55,996 nucleotides of DNA from the NCBI GenBank assembly GCA_003159675.1, contig PLQC01000181.1, forward strand, positions 5,258-61,253, written 5' to 3'. A program made the position numbers and the translations under genes. Positions 33,273-41,257 of this stretch are shown piece by piece; within the stretch, counting starts at the first letter, position 1; the number at the start of each line of letters is the position of its first letter. The notes below the pieces were generated by a model that made no database searches, was not told the DNA's origin, and saw nothing but the letters and a program-made list of their open reading frames with translations. Source of the stretch: Limisphaerales bacterium (GTDB taxonomy: Bacteria > Verrucomicrobiota > Verrucomicrobiia > Limisphaerales > BOG-1460).

Positions 33273-35444
33273 ATGAACCCCGGCACAAATTCAATTGATT
33301 TGAATGTCGGCTGGCCGCTCGCTTTGGTCTTCGCCTTGTGCGGCGCGGGCGCGGTGCTGGGAATTTTTGTTTCCGAACGGCGGATTCCCGCGCTGCTGGC
33401 CTGGGTTGGCTCATTGGCTGCGTTGCTGGCGTTGTGGGTCGGCGGAAGCGTGCTGTGGTCGGGGCAAACTTTTCAAGGCGAACTCTGGACGATTCAGTCG
33501 GTGGGAACTCTCAGGGTCTCGCTTGACCGTTTGGCGGCGCTCTTTTTGTTCGTGGCGGCGGTGGTGGTGCTGGCCAGTTCCATTTTTTCGGCGAGTTATC
33601 TAAAACGATATTCAGGACAGTACAGCCTGAAAACCTTCAATGCCTGGTATCTGCTGCTGTTTGCCTCAATGGCGCTGATTTTGATCGCGAACGACGTGTT
33701 GCTGTTTCTGCTGGCTTGGGAGGCGATGTCCATTTTGAGTTATTTGCTCGTCAATTTCGAGCACGAGCGAGCCGAGAGCAGCCGCGCGGGCTATCTCATG
33801 CTGGCGATGGGCGAGGCGGGATTTATGGCGGTCGCTCTGGTATTTCTGTTCCTGGCAGTCAAAGCGGGAACGCTGGAATTTCCGGCGCTCAAAACAGCGG
33901 GCGCGAGCTTGGGCGCGGCCGCACGCTGGCTCGTGTTTCTGCTGACCTTTTTTGGATTCGGCGTCAAGGCGGGTCTTGTGCCCGTCAATACCTGGTTGCC
34001 GCGCGCGCATCCCGCCCCTCCGGCGAATGTGTCCGCGATTCTCTCCGGCGTGATCTTGAACCTGGGGCTTTACGGAATCATTCGCGTCAACCTCGACCTT
34101 GTGCCCTTGACCATGATCGGGGCGGGCGTCGTTGTGCTGGTGGTTGGGACGATTTCAGCGCTGGTGGGAATCCTTTACGCGACCACCGAAAATGACCTCA
34201 AGGCCATGCTTGCCCACAGTTCCATCGAAAACATCGGCATTGTGACCGCCGGTCTGGGCGCAGGGTTGATTTTCACGGCCTATGGACGGCCGGTGTTGGC
34301 AGGCATTGCGTTCATCGCGGCCTTTTATCACATGATCAACCATTCGATGTATAAAGCGCTGCTGTTTCTCGGCGCGGGAACGGTGGATGACCGCGCCGGA
34401 ACCCGCGATCTGGACAAGCTGGGCGGACTGATCCGCGCGATGCCGTGGACGGCGGGCGCTTTTCTGGTCGGCGCGCTGGCGATTTCCGCGCTGCCGCCGT
34501 TCAATGGATTTGTCAGCGAATGGCTCACACTGCAAACGATGCTGCGCTCGGCGGAACTGCCTTCAACGCTGGTAAAAATTGCGTTCGCGTTGTGCGGCGC
34601 AGGTCTGGCGCTCACGGCGGCATTAGCGGTGACGTGCTTCGTGAAAGCCTTTGCGATGGGATTCCTCGGCATGTCACGCTCCGAGCAGGCCGCGCAAGCC
34701 GTCGAGGCGAAAACTTCATCCATCGCGCCGATGCTGTTGCTGGCCGCGCTTTGTTTGCTGCTGGGCGTGCTGCCGACGTATGTGATCCCGGCGTTGAATT
34801 ACGAGTTGCAGCCGTTCGTGGATGCGAGCGCCGCCGATGCGCTGGTGCCGCCATTTTTTGCCGCCAATCCCACACACGACACTTTGCCGCCCGCGTTCGT
34901 CGCGGACTTTCACGATTTGGGAGCGCAGGTTGGACAACATGTTTTGCCCGGACGCGGGCTGGTCGTGCTGCATCGCGGTGGCGCGGAAAATCCGGTGGTC
35001 TTTGCCATGTCCACCTCTTACATGCTGGTAACGCTGATCGGCCTGCTGATTCTCACTTACGTCGTGATCCGGGTGTGGCTGACGCGCCGCCGGCGACTGG
35101 CGCGGCGGACTTGTTGGGACGGAGGCATTCGGCATTTGCTGCCGGAGATGACTTACACGGCGACCGGCTTCTCCAATCCTGTGCGGGTGGTTTTCCAGGC
35201 GATTTTCCGCCCGACCATTGTGGAGGACACGCGCGAAACAGTGGCGGAACATTTTCGCACCGCCATTCGCCGCCAATCCGAAGCTGTGCATATCGTGGAT
35301 CGGCTCGCGCTCCGGCCTGCGCGTGAACTATCGCTGGCCATCGCCCGTTCTTTGGCGCAAATGCACCACGGCCAACTCAACGCTTATGTGGCCTACGTGC
35401 TGCTCGCGCTGCTCGTGGCGCTGTTTTTGAACCTGCTATTTTGA
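33273..35444 (+). CDS. Ehr complex subunit, HyfB/NuoL-like proton pump, copy 2
   Basis: This 723-residue protein is a tandem paralogue of the preceding gene: the same segment order, the same C-terminal extension, and long shared strings such as EWLTLQTMLRSAEL and SNPVRV. The charged helices are kept (LFLLAWEAMSILSYLLVNFE; FGFGVKAGLVPVNTWLPRAH). The two copies may give the complex an extra ion channel, as in complexes with several antiporter-like subunits. The gap to enolase is only 34 bases. Confidence 0.93.
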   Translation: MNPGTNSIDLNVGWPLALVFALCGAGAVLGIFVSERRIPALLAWVGSLAALLALWVGGSVLWSGQTFQGELWTIQSVGTLRVSLDRLAALFLFVAAVVVLASSIFSASYLKRYSGQYSLKTFNAWYLLLFASMALILIANDVLLFLLAWEAMSILSYLLVNFEHERAESSRAGYLMLAMGEAGFMAVALVFLFLAVKAGTLEFPALKTAGASLGAAARWLVFLLTFFGFGVKAGLVPVNTWLPRAHPAPPANVSAILSGVILNLGLYGIIRVNLDLVPLTMIGAGVVVLVVGTISALVGILYATTENDLKAMLAHSSIENIGIVTAGLGAGLIFTAYGRPVLAGIAFIAAFYHMINHSMYKALLFLGAGTVDDRAGTRDLDKLGGLIRAMPWTAGAFLVGALAISALPPFNGFVSEWLTLQTMLRSAELPSTLVKIAFALCGAGLALTAALAVTCFVKAFAMGFLGMSRSEQAAQAVEAKTSSIAPMLLLAALCLLLGVLPTYVIPALNYELQPFVDASAADALVPPFFAANPTHDTLPPAFVADFHDLGAQVGQHVLPGRGLVVLHRGGAENPVVFAMSTSYMLVTLIGLLILTYVVIRVWLTRRRRLARRTCWDGGIRHLLPEMTYTATGFSNPVRVVFQAIFRPTIVEDTRETVAEHFRTAIRRQSEAVHIVDRLALRPARELSLAIARSLAQMHHGQLNAYVAYVLLALLVALFLNLLF

Positions 35445-35478
35445 CGCCCTGTTCCGAAACATTCCAAACTAACTGACT

Positions 35479-36783
35479 ATGAGTAAAATCCAAAAAATCA
35501 CTGCACTTGAAATTCTCGATTCACGCGGCAACCCCACTGTGATGGTCAACGCGGAACTTTCCAATGGCATTACCGCTTCGGCTTGCGTGCCGTCCGGCGC
35601 GTCCACCGGCATCCGTGAGGCGGTTGAATTGCGCGATGGCGACAAAAAACGTTTCGGCGGCAAAGGCGTGCTCAAGGCCGTCGCCAACGTCAACAAAATC
35701 ATCGCGCCGAAACTCAAAGGCAGATCGCCGCACACGCAAAAAGAAATTGACGGGTTGATGTGCGAACTGGACAGGACGGAAAACAAATCGAAGCTTGGTG
35801 CGAATGCGATTCTTGGCGTCTCAATGGCTGTCTGCCGCGCCGCGGCGCTCGACGCGGGCGTGCCGCTTTACGCTTACATTCGCAAGCTGCACGGCGTCAA
35901 AGCCGGCGCTCCCTACGTTCTGCCCGCGCCGCAAATGAACGTGCTGAACGGTGGCGCGCACGCGACGAACAACGTGGACTTTCAGGAGTTCATGCTCTTT
36001 CCCATCGGTGCGCCGACGTTCGCCGAGGCGCTGCGCTACGGCGTGGAAACGTTTCACACGTTGAAGAAGCTCCTGCAGAAGCGCGGCTTGGCAACTTCAG
36101 TCGGCGATGAAGGCGGCTTCGCGCCCAACCTCAAGACGAATGACGAAGCCGTGGATGTGATCGTGGAAGCCATCGAAGCCGCCGGTTACAAACCAGGCAA
36201 GGACATCGCCATCGCCATTGACCCGGCGGCGAGCGAGTTTTACGACAGCGGGAATTACGTTTTCAAAAAATCCGACGGCTCGCGCAAGACTCCGACGCAG
36301 ATGGTCGAACTGTATCGTGGCTGGCTGGATAAATATCCGATCCTTTCGCTCGAAGACGGCATGGGCGAGGAAGACCGCGACGGCTGGCTGGCCATTACGA
36401 AAGCACTCGGCAAAAAGCGGCAACTGGTCGGCGACGATAATTTTGTCACCAACTCGAACATTTTCGCCGAAGGCATCCGCGATGGCATCGCCAACGCGAT
36501 TCTTATCAAGCTCAATCAAATCGGCACAGTCAGCGAGACGTTGGTAACGGTGGCGATGGCGCAAAATGCCGGCTACGGCACGGTCATATCGCATCGCTCC
36601 GGCGAAACCGAGGACGCCTTCATTGCTGATTTTGCAGTCGGCACGGGCGCGGGCCAGATCAAGACCGGCTCGCTCTGTCGTTCTGAACGCATTGCCAAAT
36701 ACAATCGGCTGCTGGCCATCGAGCGCGAACTAGGCAAAAAGGCGCAATACGGCGGCGCGCTATTTCGCATTCGTTGGAAGTGA
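35479..36783 (+). CDS. eno: Enolase (phosphopyruvate hydratase)
   Basis: Enolase converts 2-phosphoglycerate to phosphoenolpyruvate in glycolysis. The 434-residue product has the normal length and all signature parts: the mobile loop [18 protein letters not shown], the metal ligands in [26 protein letters not shown] and [11 protein letters not shown], the catalytic lysine in [13 protein letters not shown], and [18 protein letters not shown]. It appears fully functional. It is the last gene of the Ehr operon. Enolase is a textbook target of fluoride, which traps the active site with magnesium and phosphate, so placing it under fluoride riboswitch 1 makes biological sense. Confidence 0.97.
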   Translation: MSKIQKITALEILDSRGNPTVMVNAELSNGITASACVPSGASTGIREAVELRDGDKKRFGGKGVLKAVANVNKIIAPKLKGRSPHTQKEIDGLMCELDRTENKSKLGANAILGVSMAVCRAAALDAGVPLYAYIRKLHGVKAGAPYVLPAPQMNVLNGGAHATNNVDFQEFMLFPIGAPTFAEALRYGVETFHTLKKLLQKRGLATSVGDEGGFAPNLKTNDEAVDVIVEAIEAAGYKPGKDIAIAIDPAASEFYDSGNYVFKKSDGSRKTPTQMVELYRGWLDKYPILSLEDGMGEEDRDGWLAITKALGKKRQLVGDDNFVTNSNIFAEGIRDGIANAILIKLNQIGTVSETLVTVAMAQNAGYGTVISHRSGETEDAFIADFAVGTGAGQIKTGSLCRSERIAKYNRLLAIERELGKKAQYGGALFRIRWK

Positions 36784-36954
36784 TCGTTGGAATCAGGAGC
36801 GCCGTTGCTTTGATTGCACCGCTCGGCAAACCCCATTGCACATGAGCGGCATGTGGTCGGCGAGAAAGCCTGCGGTTCCAATAACCCCACGCTACCCGGA
36901 GAAAGCGTACACTGCGCTTGGCTTGCTTGGAGCAGCATGGTAGGTTGTTTTCAA

Positions 36955-37034
36955 GGCAATGGAGTTTGCCTCCCTCCGGGGAAACCGCCCTCCGGCTGAT
37001 GACTCCTACCGGAAAGACCTTTGTGTCACGGTAG
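36955..37034 (+). promoter_or_regulatory. Fluoride riboswitch 2 with sequestering hairpin
   Basis: The aptamer (36955-37010) is near-consensus: GGCAATGGAGTTTGCC, GGAAACCGCC, then GGCTGATGACTCCTACC. The pseudoknot GGAGT with ACTCC is perfect. CTACCG (37006-37011), the aptamer end, can pair with CGGTAG (37029-37034), seven bases before the ATG at 37041. There is no T-tract, so control may be at translation or through another mechanism. It serves the NTPase, mini-ORF and dynamin unit. Confidence 0.95.
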
Positions 37035-37040
37035 CGAGTT

Positions 37041-37784
37041 ATGCAAGCGAGAGCTTCGACAAGCGATGTGAGACTCGCGATCCCTTTCGTGGGTCGTGAA
37101 AGGGAAATCGAACGGCTTCGCCAGTTGCACAAGCGGCGCAGCCATGTGCTGATTCTCGGCGCGGAAGGCGTGGGCAAATCGGCGCTCGTGGCGCGCTTGC
37201 ATCATTCGCTCAACCTGCGCGTTTGCGCGGCATCGGAACGCCTCAGTGAGATTTGCGAAGCGTTGGAGCGCGAATTTGATTTGGAAGCCGGTGACCTTCA
37301 TCTTGTCCGGCGCAAGAATCGCGTGCTGAAGTCGCTCAAAGGAACGAAGCGCGCCGTGGTCTTTGACGGGGCAAGCTGGACGACTCCGAAACTCAGCGGG
37401 TTCATCGAAGGCGTCAGCGAGCGTGTGCCGGTGTGGTTGTGCGCGCGGTCGGAGCATCCGTGAGACATCGGCCGCATCTGGCCGTTGCTGGTGCGATTCG
37501 AGCACGTCGAGTTGAAGCCCTTTCATCCCGGAGAAACCCAAATGCTGGTGGAAGCGGCCGTGCGTGGCGGCAGCGTGCCGGCGGACACGTCGAACATTGC
37601 GGCGTGGCTGCACCGTCGCGCGACGGGAAACCCGAAGATATTGTGCGAATTGCTGGAGGAGATTTCGCGCGGCCACTACGACTTGAGCAATGCCCATGCG
37701 CTGCGCCGCCTGGACCTTGACCGCCGTATCCACGAGATTTTCCCGATAGCGGCCGACAGCAAGAACGCAGGGAGGCTCAAATGA
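37041..37784 (+). pseudogene. P-loop NTPase interrupted by an in-frame TGA
   Basis: The frame encodes an AAA/STAND-like ATPase: GREREIERLRQLHKRRSHVL, Walker A GAEGVGKSALVARLHHSL, Walker B-like AVVFDGASWTT, then a helical part (NIAAWLHRRATGNPKILCEL). A TGA at 37461-37463 splits it after residue 140; the same frame then continues for 107 more codons with unbroken family-like sequence (IGRIWPLLVRFEHVELKPF). A CGA-to-TGA change would explain it. Possible readings are a recent nonsense mutation, a sequencing error or readthrough. Selenocysteine is unlikely, as no cysteine or selenoprotein context is seen. It lies directly after riboswitch 2. Confidence 0.75.
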
Positions 37785-37843
37785 ATGAGACGAGGGTCAT
37801 CCTTGTGGGTGGCGCGCTGGCACTCGCTTTCGGCTCACAATGA
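37781..37843 (+). CDS. 20-codon ORF coupled to both neighbours
   Basis: MNETRVILVGGALALAFGSQ starts within the NTPase stop codon (ATGA at 37781-37784) and ends within the dynamin start (ATGA at 37840-37843). The two overlaps are the same type of coupling used elsewhere in the operon. The product looks like the first membrane segment of a longer protein, so it may be a deletion remnant or a true mini-protein. It is below usual gene-finder limits. Confidence 0.45.
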   Translation: MNETRVILVGGALALAFGSQ

Positions 37844-39867
37844 ACGAGAACCATCAACGGCATCTGCTCTCCACGTTCCAACACGTGGACAATCTCCTTT
37901 CCGAAGCGGAGCAGATCATGGCTTCCGCCGGGTCGGCCTCGCCGTTTCAGGAATATTCGCAGGACACCACGCCCATTCAGCGCAAGGTGACGCACGATTA
38001 TGTCGTTCGCGTGCGCGAAGCCATGCATCGCATCCTCGATGAGTTAAACATTCCGCTGAGACGGCCGATTTCCGGCGCGCTGTGGGCCGCGCGCTGCCAT
38101 TTGAACTTTGCAGGAATTGGCATCGCCGAAATCGCACCGGAGCACATGCGCGGCTACGGGCAGCTTTCAGACGAGGACGCGCGGGCGATCGACCGGATCG
38201 TTGCGGAACTGAATGCGGAGTTGAATCGCGTCAGCGACTATCTCGCCCAGGGAACGACAGCGGATTTGCAGGCTCGCCTTCTGCGGCTCGAACAGACTCG
38301 CGACGAAGTGAAGCTCTTGCGCGAATTGGATCGCATCATCGCCGCGCACGGCCTCGTCGAATTTCGCACCGCGCTGGTGACATTGCTGGATCGGCTCGAA
38401 ACCACCTCCTTTGAAATCGGCGTTTTCGGTCGCGTCAGTTCGGGAAAATCGTCACTGCTCAATCACCTGCTCGAACAGGGTGTTCTTCCGGTCGGCGTGA
38501 CTCCGGTGACCGCCGTGCCGACGCGAATCAGCTTCGGCCGGCAGCCGCACGCAATCATCGAGTTTGTGGAAGGCAAGCCGCAGGAAGTCGAGATGTCGCG
38601 CCTGGTTGAGTTTTCCACGGAACAACAAAATCCTGCCAATGCCAAGCATGTCACGCGCATTCAAGTTCTGGTTCCGGCCAGGCGGCTGCGCGAGGGCGTG
38701 ACGTTTGTGGACACGCCGGGGCTGGGTTCGCTGGCGACCACAGGCGCGGAAGAAACCGTGGCGTACTTGCCGAAATGCGATCTCGGCATTGTGCTGCTCG
38801 ACGCCGGGTCGGCTTTGAACCACGAAGACCTTGTAGTCGTGCAATCGCTCTGCCGCGCCGGAGCAACGGCGATGGTGCTGATCAGCAAAGCGGATTTGCT
38901 CACGCCGCCGGACCGCCAGCGCATGGTGGATTATGTCCGCCAGCATTTACTTTCCGAAGCGAATCTGGATTTGCCCGTGCATCTCGTCAGCGTGGTCGGC
39001 GCGGACGCACAGCTTTGTGAACATTGGTTCGAGAGCGAACTTAACCCGATGCTGGAATCGCATCGCGAGGCGACCGCTGCTTCGCTTAAGCGCAAGATTG
39101 GCTTGTTGCGGGAAGCGGTGATGGATGCGCTTCGGGTCCGCCTCGACGCTCCGCGCGGGCCACAGACAGCTCCCAAGGCTGGTGATTTGAACCAAGGCGC
39201 CGAGGCATTGCGCGGCGCGAGCGCGATTCTGGAATCGGCTGAGAAGGAGGGTCGAACCCTTGGTTACAACACGCGAGCGCTTGCCCCATCCGCGCTGCAA
39301 GCGGTCGCAACCGACATCGCATCCGCCTGGCTCAATGGCGCAAATCCGGCCCCGGATGTGACCGGGATTTTCTCGGCGTCTTTGAAGCAATTTCTGGCGC
39401 AGGTGAGCGCGGCGTTCGTTCAATCCGTTGAAGAAGTCCGAGGGCGGCTCGCCAGCTCGCTGGAGCAAGCCCACGCCGTATCCGGCTCGAGGCGCGGGCC
39501 GCCGGAGGAATTGCCGAAGGCGGCAGGACTGCCAATCATGGATTCCTCGCCGCTGGCGGCGCGGCTGAAGCTGCAGAAACCTCCCCTCCTTGCGCTGCTG
39601 GGCCGGGGCGAGTTGCGGCGTTTTGCTGAATCCAAACTTTGCGGGCAGTTGGAGGATTCGCTTGCCGAGTTCTTCAACCTCGCCGGCAAGCGGCTGGAAC
39701 AATGGCACAACGATGCGCTTGCGGAATTGCGTGATGCCTTCGACGCCCGTGCGGGAGTTTATCGTGCCGTGCTCGCCCAAGGCCAGCGCGCAACGGCTGA
39801 AAACGTGAGTGAAGCCGACGTCACAAGAGACTTGTTCGCGCTGGAGAATTGGGGGTCTTCGCAGTAA
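37840..39867 (+). CDS. Dynamin-like GTPase 1
   Basis: This 675-residue protein has a helical N-terminal region (1-190), a GTPase domain with P-loop GRVSSGKSSLLN near residue 197, switch threonines in PVGVTPVTAVPTRI, G3 motif DTPGLGS near 290 and G4 variant SKADL near 349, then a long helical stalk and a paddle-like hydrophobic stretch (QKPPLLALLGRGELRRF). It lacks transmembrane helices. Bacterial dynamin-like proteins bind and remodel or repair membranes, often as hetero-pairs; a second one is encoded at 41258. Expression is expected to follow fluoride through riboswitch 2. Confidence 0.9.
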   Translation: MNENHQRHLLSTFQHVDNLLSEAEQIMASAGSASPFQEYSQDTTPIQRKVTHDYVVRVREAMHRILDELNIPLRRPISGALWAARCHLNFAGIGIAEIAPEHMRGYGQLSDEDARAIDRIVAELNAELNRVSDYLAQGTTADLQARLLRLEQTRDEVKLLRELDRIIAAHGLVEFRTALVTLLDRLETTSFEIGVFGRVSSGKSSLLNHLLEQGVLPVGVTPVTAVPTRISFGRQPHAIIEFVEGKPQEVEMSRLVEFSTEQQNPANAKHVTRIQVLVPARRLREGVTFVDTPGLGSLATTGAEETVAYLPKCDLGIVLLDAGSALNHEDLVVVQSLCRAGATAMVLISKADLLTPPDRQRMVDYVRQHLLSEANLDLPVHLVSVVGADAQLCEHWFESELNPMLESHREATAASLKRKIGLLREAVMDALRVRLDAPRGPQTAPKAGDLNQGAEALRGASAILESAEKEGRTLGYNTRALAPSALQAVATDIASAWLNGANPAPDVTGIFSASLKQFLAQVSAAFVQSVEEVRGRLASSLEQAHAVSGSRRGPPEELPKAAGLPIMDSSPLAARLKLQKPPLLALLGRGELRRFAESKLCGQLEDSLAEFFNLAGKRLEQWHNDALAELRDAFDARAGVYRAVLAQGQRATAENVSEADVTRDLFALENWGSSQ

Positions 39868-39932
39868 GCTCGCGCGCATCTGCGCCAATTAGACGCGCTT
39901 GCCAATCAGGTGCACAATGTTACTTTATGAGT

Positions 39933-40015
39933 GGCAATGGAATCTGCCTCCCGTCACGCGGGAAATCGCCTTGGGCTGATGACTCCTACCGAAAAGACGC
40001 ATTATGTCACGGTAG
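39933..40015 (+). promoter_or_regulatory. Fluoride riboswitch 3 with sequestering hairpin
   Basis: The aptamer (39933-39990) reads GGCAATGGAATCTGCC, GGGAAATCGCC, then GGGCTGATGACTCCTACC. The pseudoknot GGAATC with GACTCC has one A-C mismatch, and AACCGCC is AATCGCC, so affinity may be altered. CTACCG (39986-39991) pairs with CGGTAG (40010-40015) just before ATG 40022. The leader end (GTCACGGTAGCAAGT) is nearly the same as that of riboswitch 2, pointing to duplication. Confidence 0.92.
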
Positions 40016-40021
40016 CAAGTC

Positions 40022-41158
40022 ATGAAAATCCTGCTCATAGCTGACATCCACGGCAATTGGGCCGCACTTCAAGCGGTGCTGGCCGCCGAACCGGACGTTG
40101 ACCAAATTCTTTGCCTTGGCGACCTGGTCAATTACGGCCCGCGGCCCGCTGAATGCGTGGCATGGGCGATGAAGACGCTGACTTCGGATTGGTTGATACA
40201 GGGCAACCATGACCGCGCCGTCGGCATGGATGAAGACCCGCGTTCTTCCGTCCCCTACAAGGCGCTCGCCGCCGCGACTCAGGAATTGAGCAAGCGCGTA
40301 CTATCGACCGAAATGAAGCAATTCCTTGCGGGGTTGCAGCCGCTGCAACGGTTTCAGTTGGATAATGCCATCTGCATCGCCTGTCACGCGGTGCCCTCGG
40401 AACCACTTTACGAGTATTTTCCCCAGAACAGTCCGGTGACGCTCTGGGAATCCGAATTGAACGGCGTCAATTATCCGGATTTCCTGTTCGTCGGCCACAC
40501 GCACCTGCCAACGAAAACACAATTTCACAGGACGCTCATCGTGAATCCCGGCAGCGTGGGTCAGCCGAAAGACGGCGATCCGCGCGCAGCGTACGCAATC
40601 TGGAAGGACGGCGAAGTTTCCCTGCGCCGGGCCGAATACGACGTGGAGCAAACCATCCAGGCGTATCGGGGCACCCAGCTTGAGCCGCACATCGTGGAGG
40701 TGTTGGCTGAGGTCCTGCGCACGGGCGGGCATCTGCCGTTCGATCAAAATCCATACGAACAGTTCAACGCATATTTCCAAAAACATCCCGACAAGCTGGC
40801 GGCAATTTTCTTTCTCCAAAAGCTGCTCAACAATCGCATCGGAGTGGACACCGACCGCATGACCGATGCCGAGCGGCAGCAATGGATTCTCAACTACTCC
40901 CGCGGCATGACGCAGGAAGTGTCGGAACTCACAGATTGCGTGCCGTGGAAATGGTGGGCGAGCTACCAGAAATTCGACAAGCAGAACGCCCGTGTAGAAA
41001 TTGTGGATTTGCTGCACTTCATTATTTCCCTCGCTCAGGTGATGGAGATAACGCCGGACGAATTGTTTGAAGCCTACACGAAAAAACACCGGGTCAATCT
41101 TGCTCGACAGGAATCCGGCTACACGGTGAAAGACGAGAGCGACAATAAACACATCTGA
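40022..41158 (+). CDS. Metallophosphoesterase fused to an all-alpha dUTPase-like domain
   Basis: The 378-residue protein has two catalytic halves. Residues 1-about 205 form a YfcE/MJ0936-type metallophosphoesterase: Asp8-x-His10 (IADIHGN), GDLVNYG with Asp34, GNHD at 61-64, His122, and GHTH at 158-161. Residues about 238-378 form a MazG/dimeric dUTPase-like domain with the metal motif E299-x-x-E302 (QEVSELTD), the WKWW signature at 309-312 and E326-x-x-D329 (VEIVDLLHF), ending GYTVKDESDNKHI. Known relatives hydrolyse phosphate esters and nucleoside triphosphates respectively. The fusion suggests nucleotide clean-up and phosphate release in one polypeptide. It is the first gene after riboswitch 3. 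Confidence 0.9.
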   Translation: MKILLIADIHGNWAALQAVLAAEPDVDQILCLGDLVNYGPRPAECVAWAMKTLTSDWLIQGNHDRAVGMDEDPRSSVPYKALAAATQELSKRVLSTEMKQFLAGLQPLQRFQLDNAICIACHAVPSEPLYEYFPQNSPVTLWESELNGVNYPDFLFVGHTHLPTKTQFHRTLIVNPGSVGQPKDGDPRAAYAIWKDGEVSLRRAEYDVEQTIQAYRGTQLEPHIVEVLAEVLRTGGHLPFDQNPYEQFNAYFQKHPDKLAAIFFLQKLLNNRIGVDTDRMTDAERQQWILNYSRGMTQEVSELTDCVPWKWWASYQKFDKQNARVEIVDLLHFIISLAQVMEITPDELFEAYTKKHRVNLARQESGYTVKDESDNKHI

Positions 41159-41257
41159 AGTGTTTTTAACACGACGGTAGCTTTTGGTTATAGCGCGGTG
41201 CTATCCCCGGCCGGCGCATGGCTGGCTTCGCGGATTCGCACAGGAGCAGATTAAATT

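Noticed and set aside
37461-37463. Selenocysteine or recoded TGA in the NTPase
   Set aside because: The position suggests a former Arg codon, with no redox motif or hairpin of SECIS type evident.
41159-41257. A fifth fluoride riboswitch before the second dynamin gene
   Set aside because: A CACGACGGTAGC string recalls the leader ends of riboswitches 2 and 3, but no GATGG or CTGATGAC core is present.
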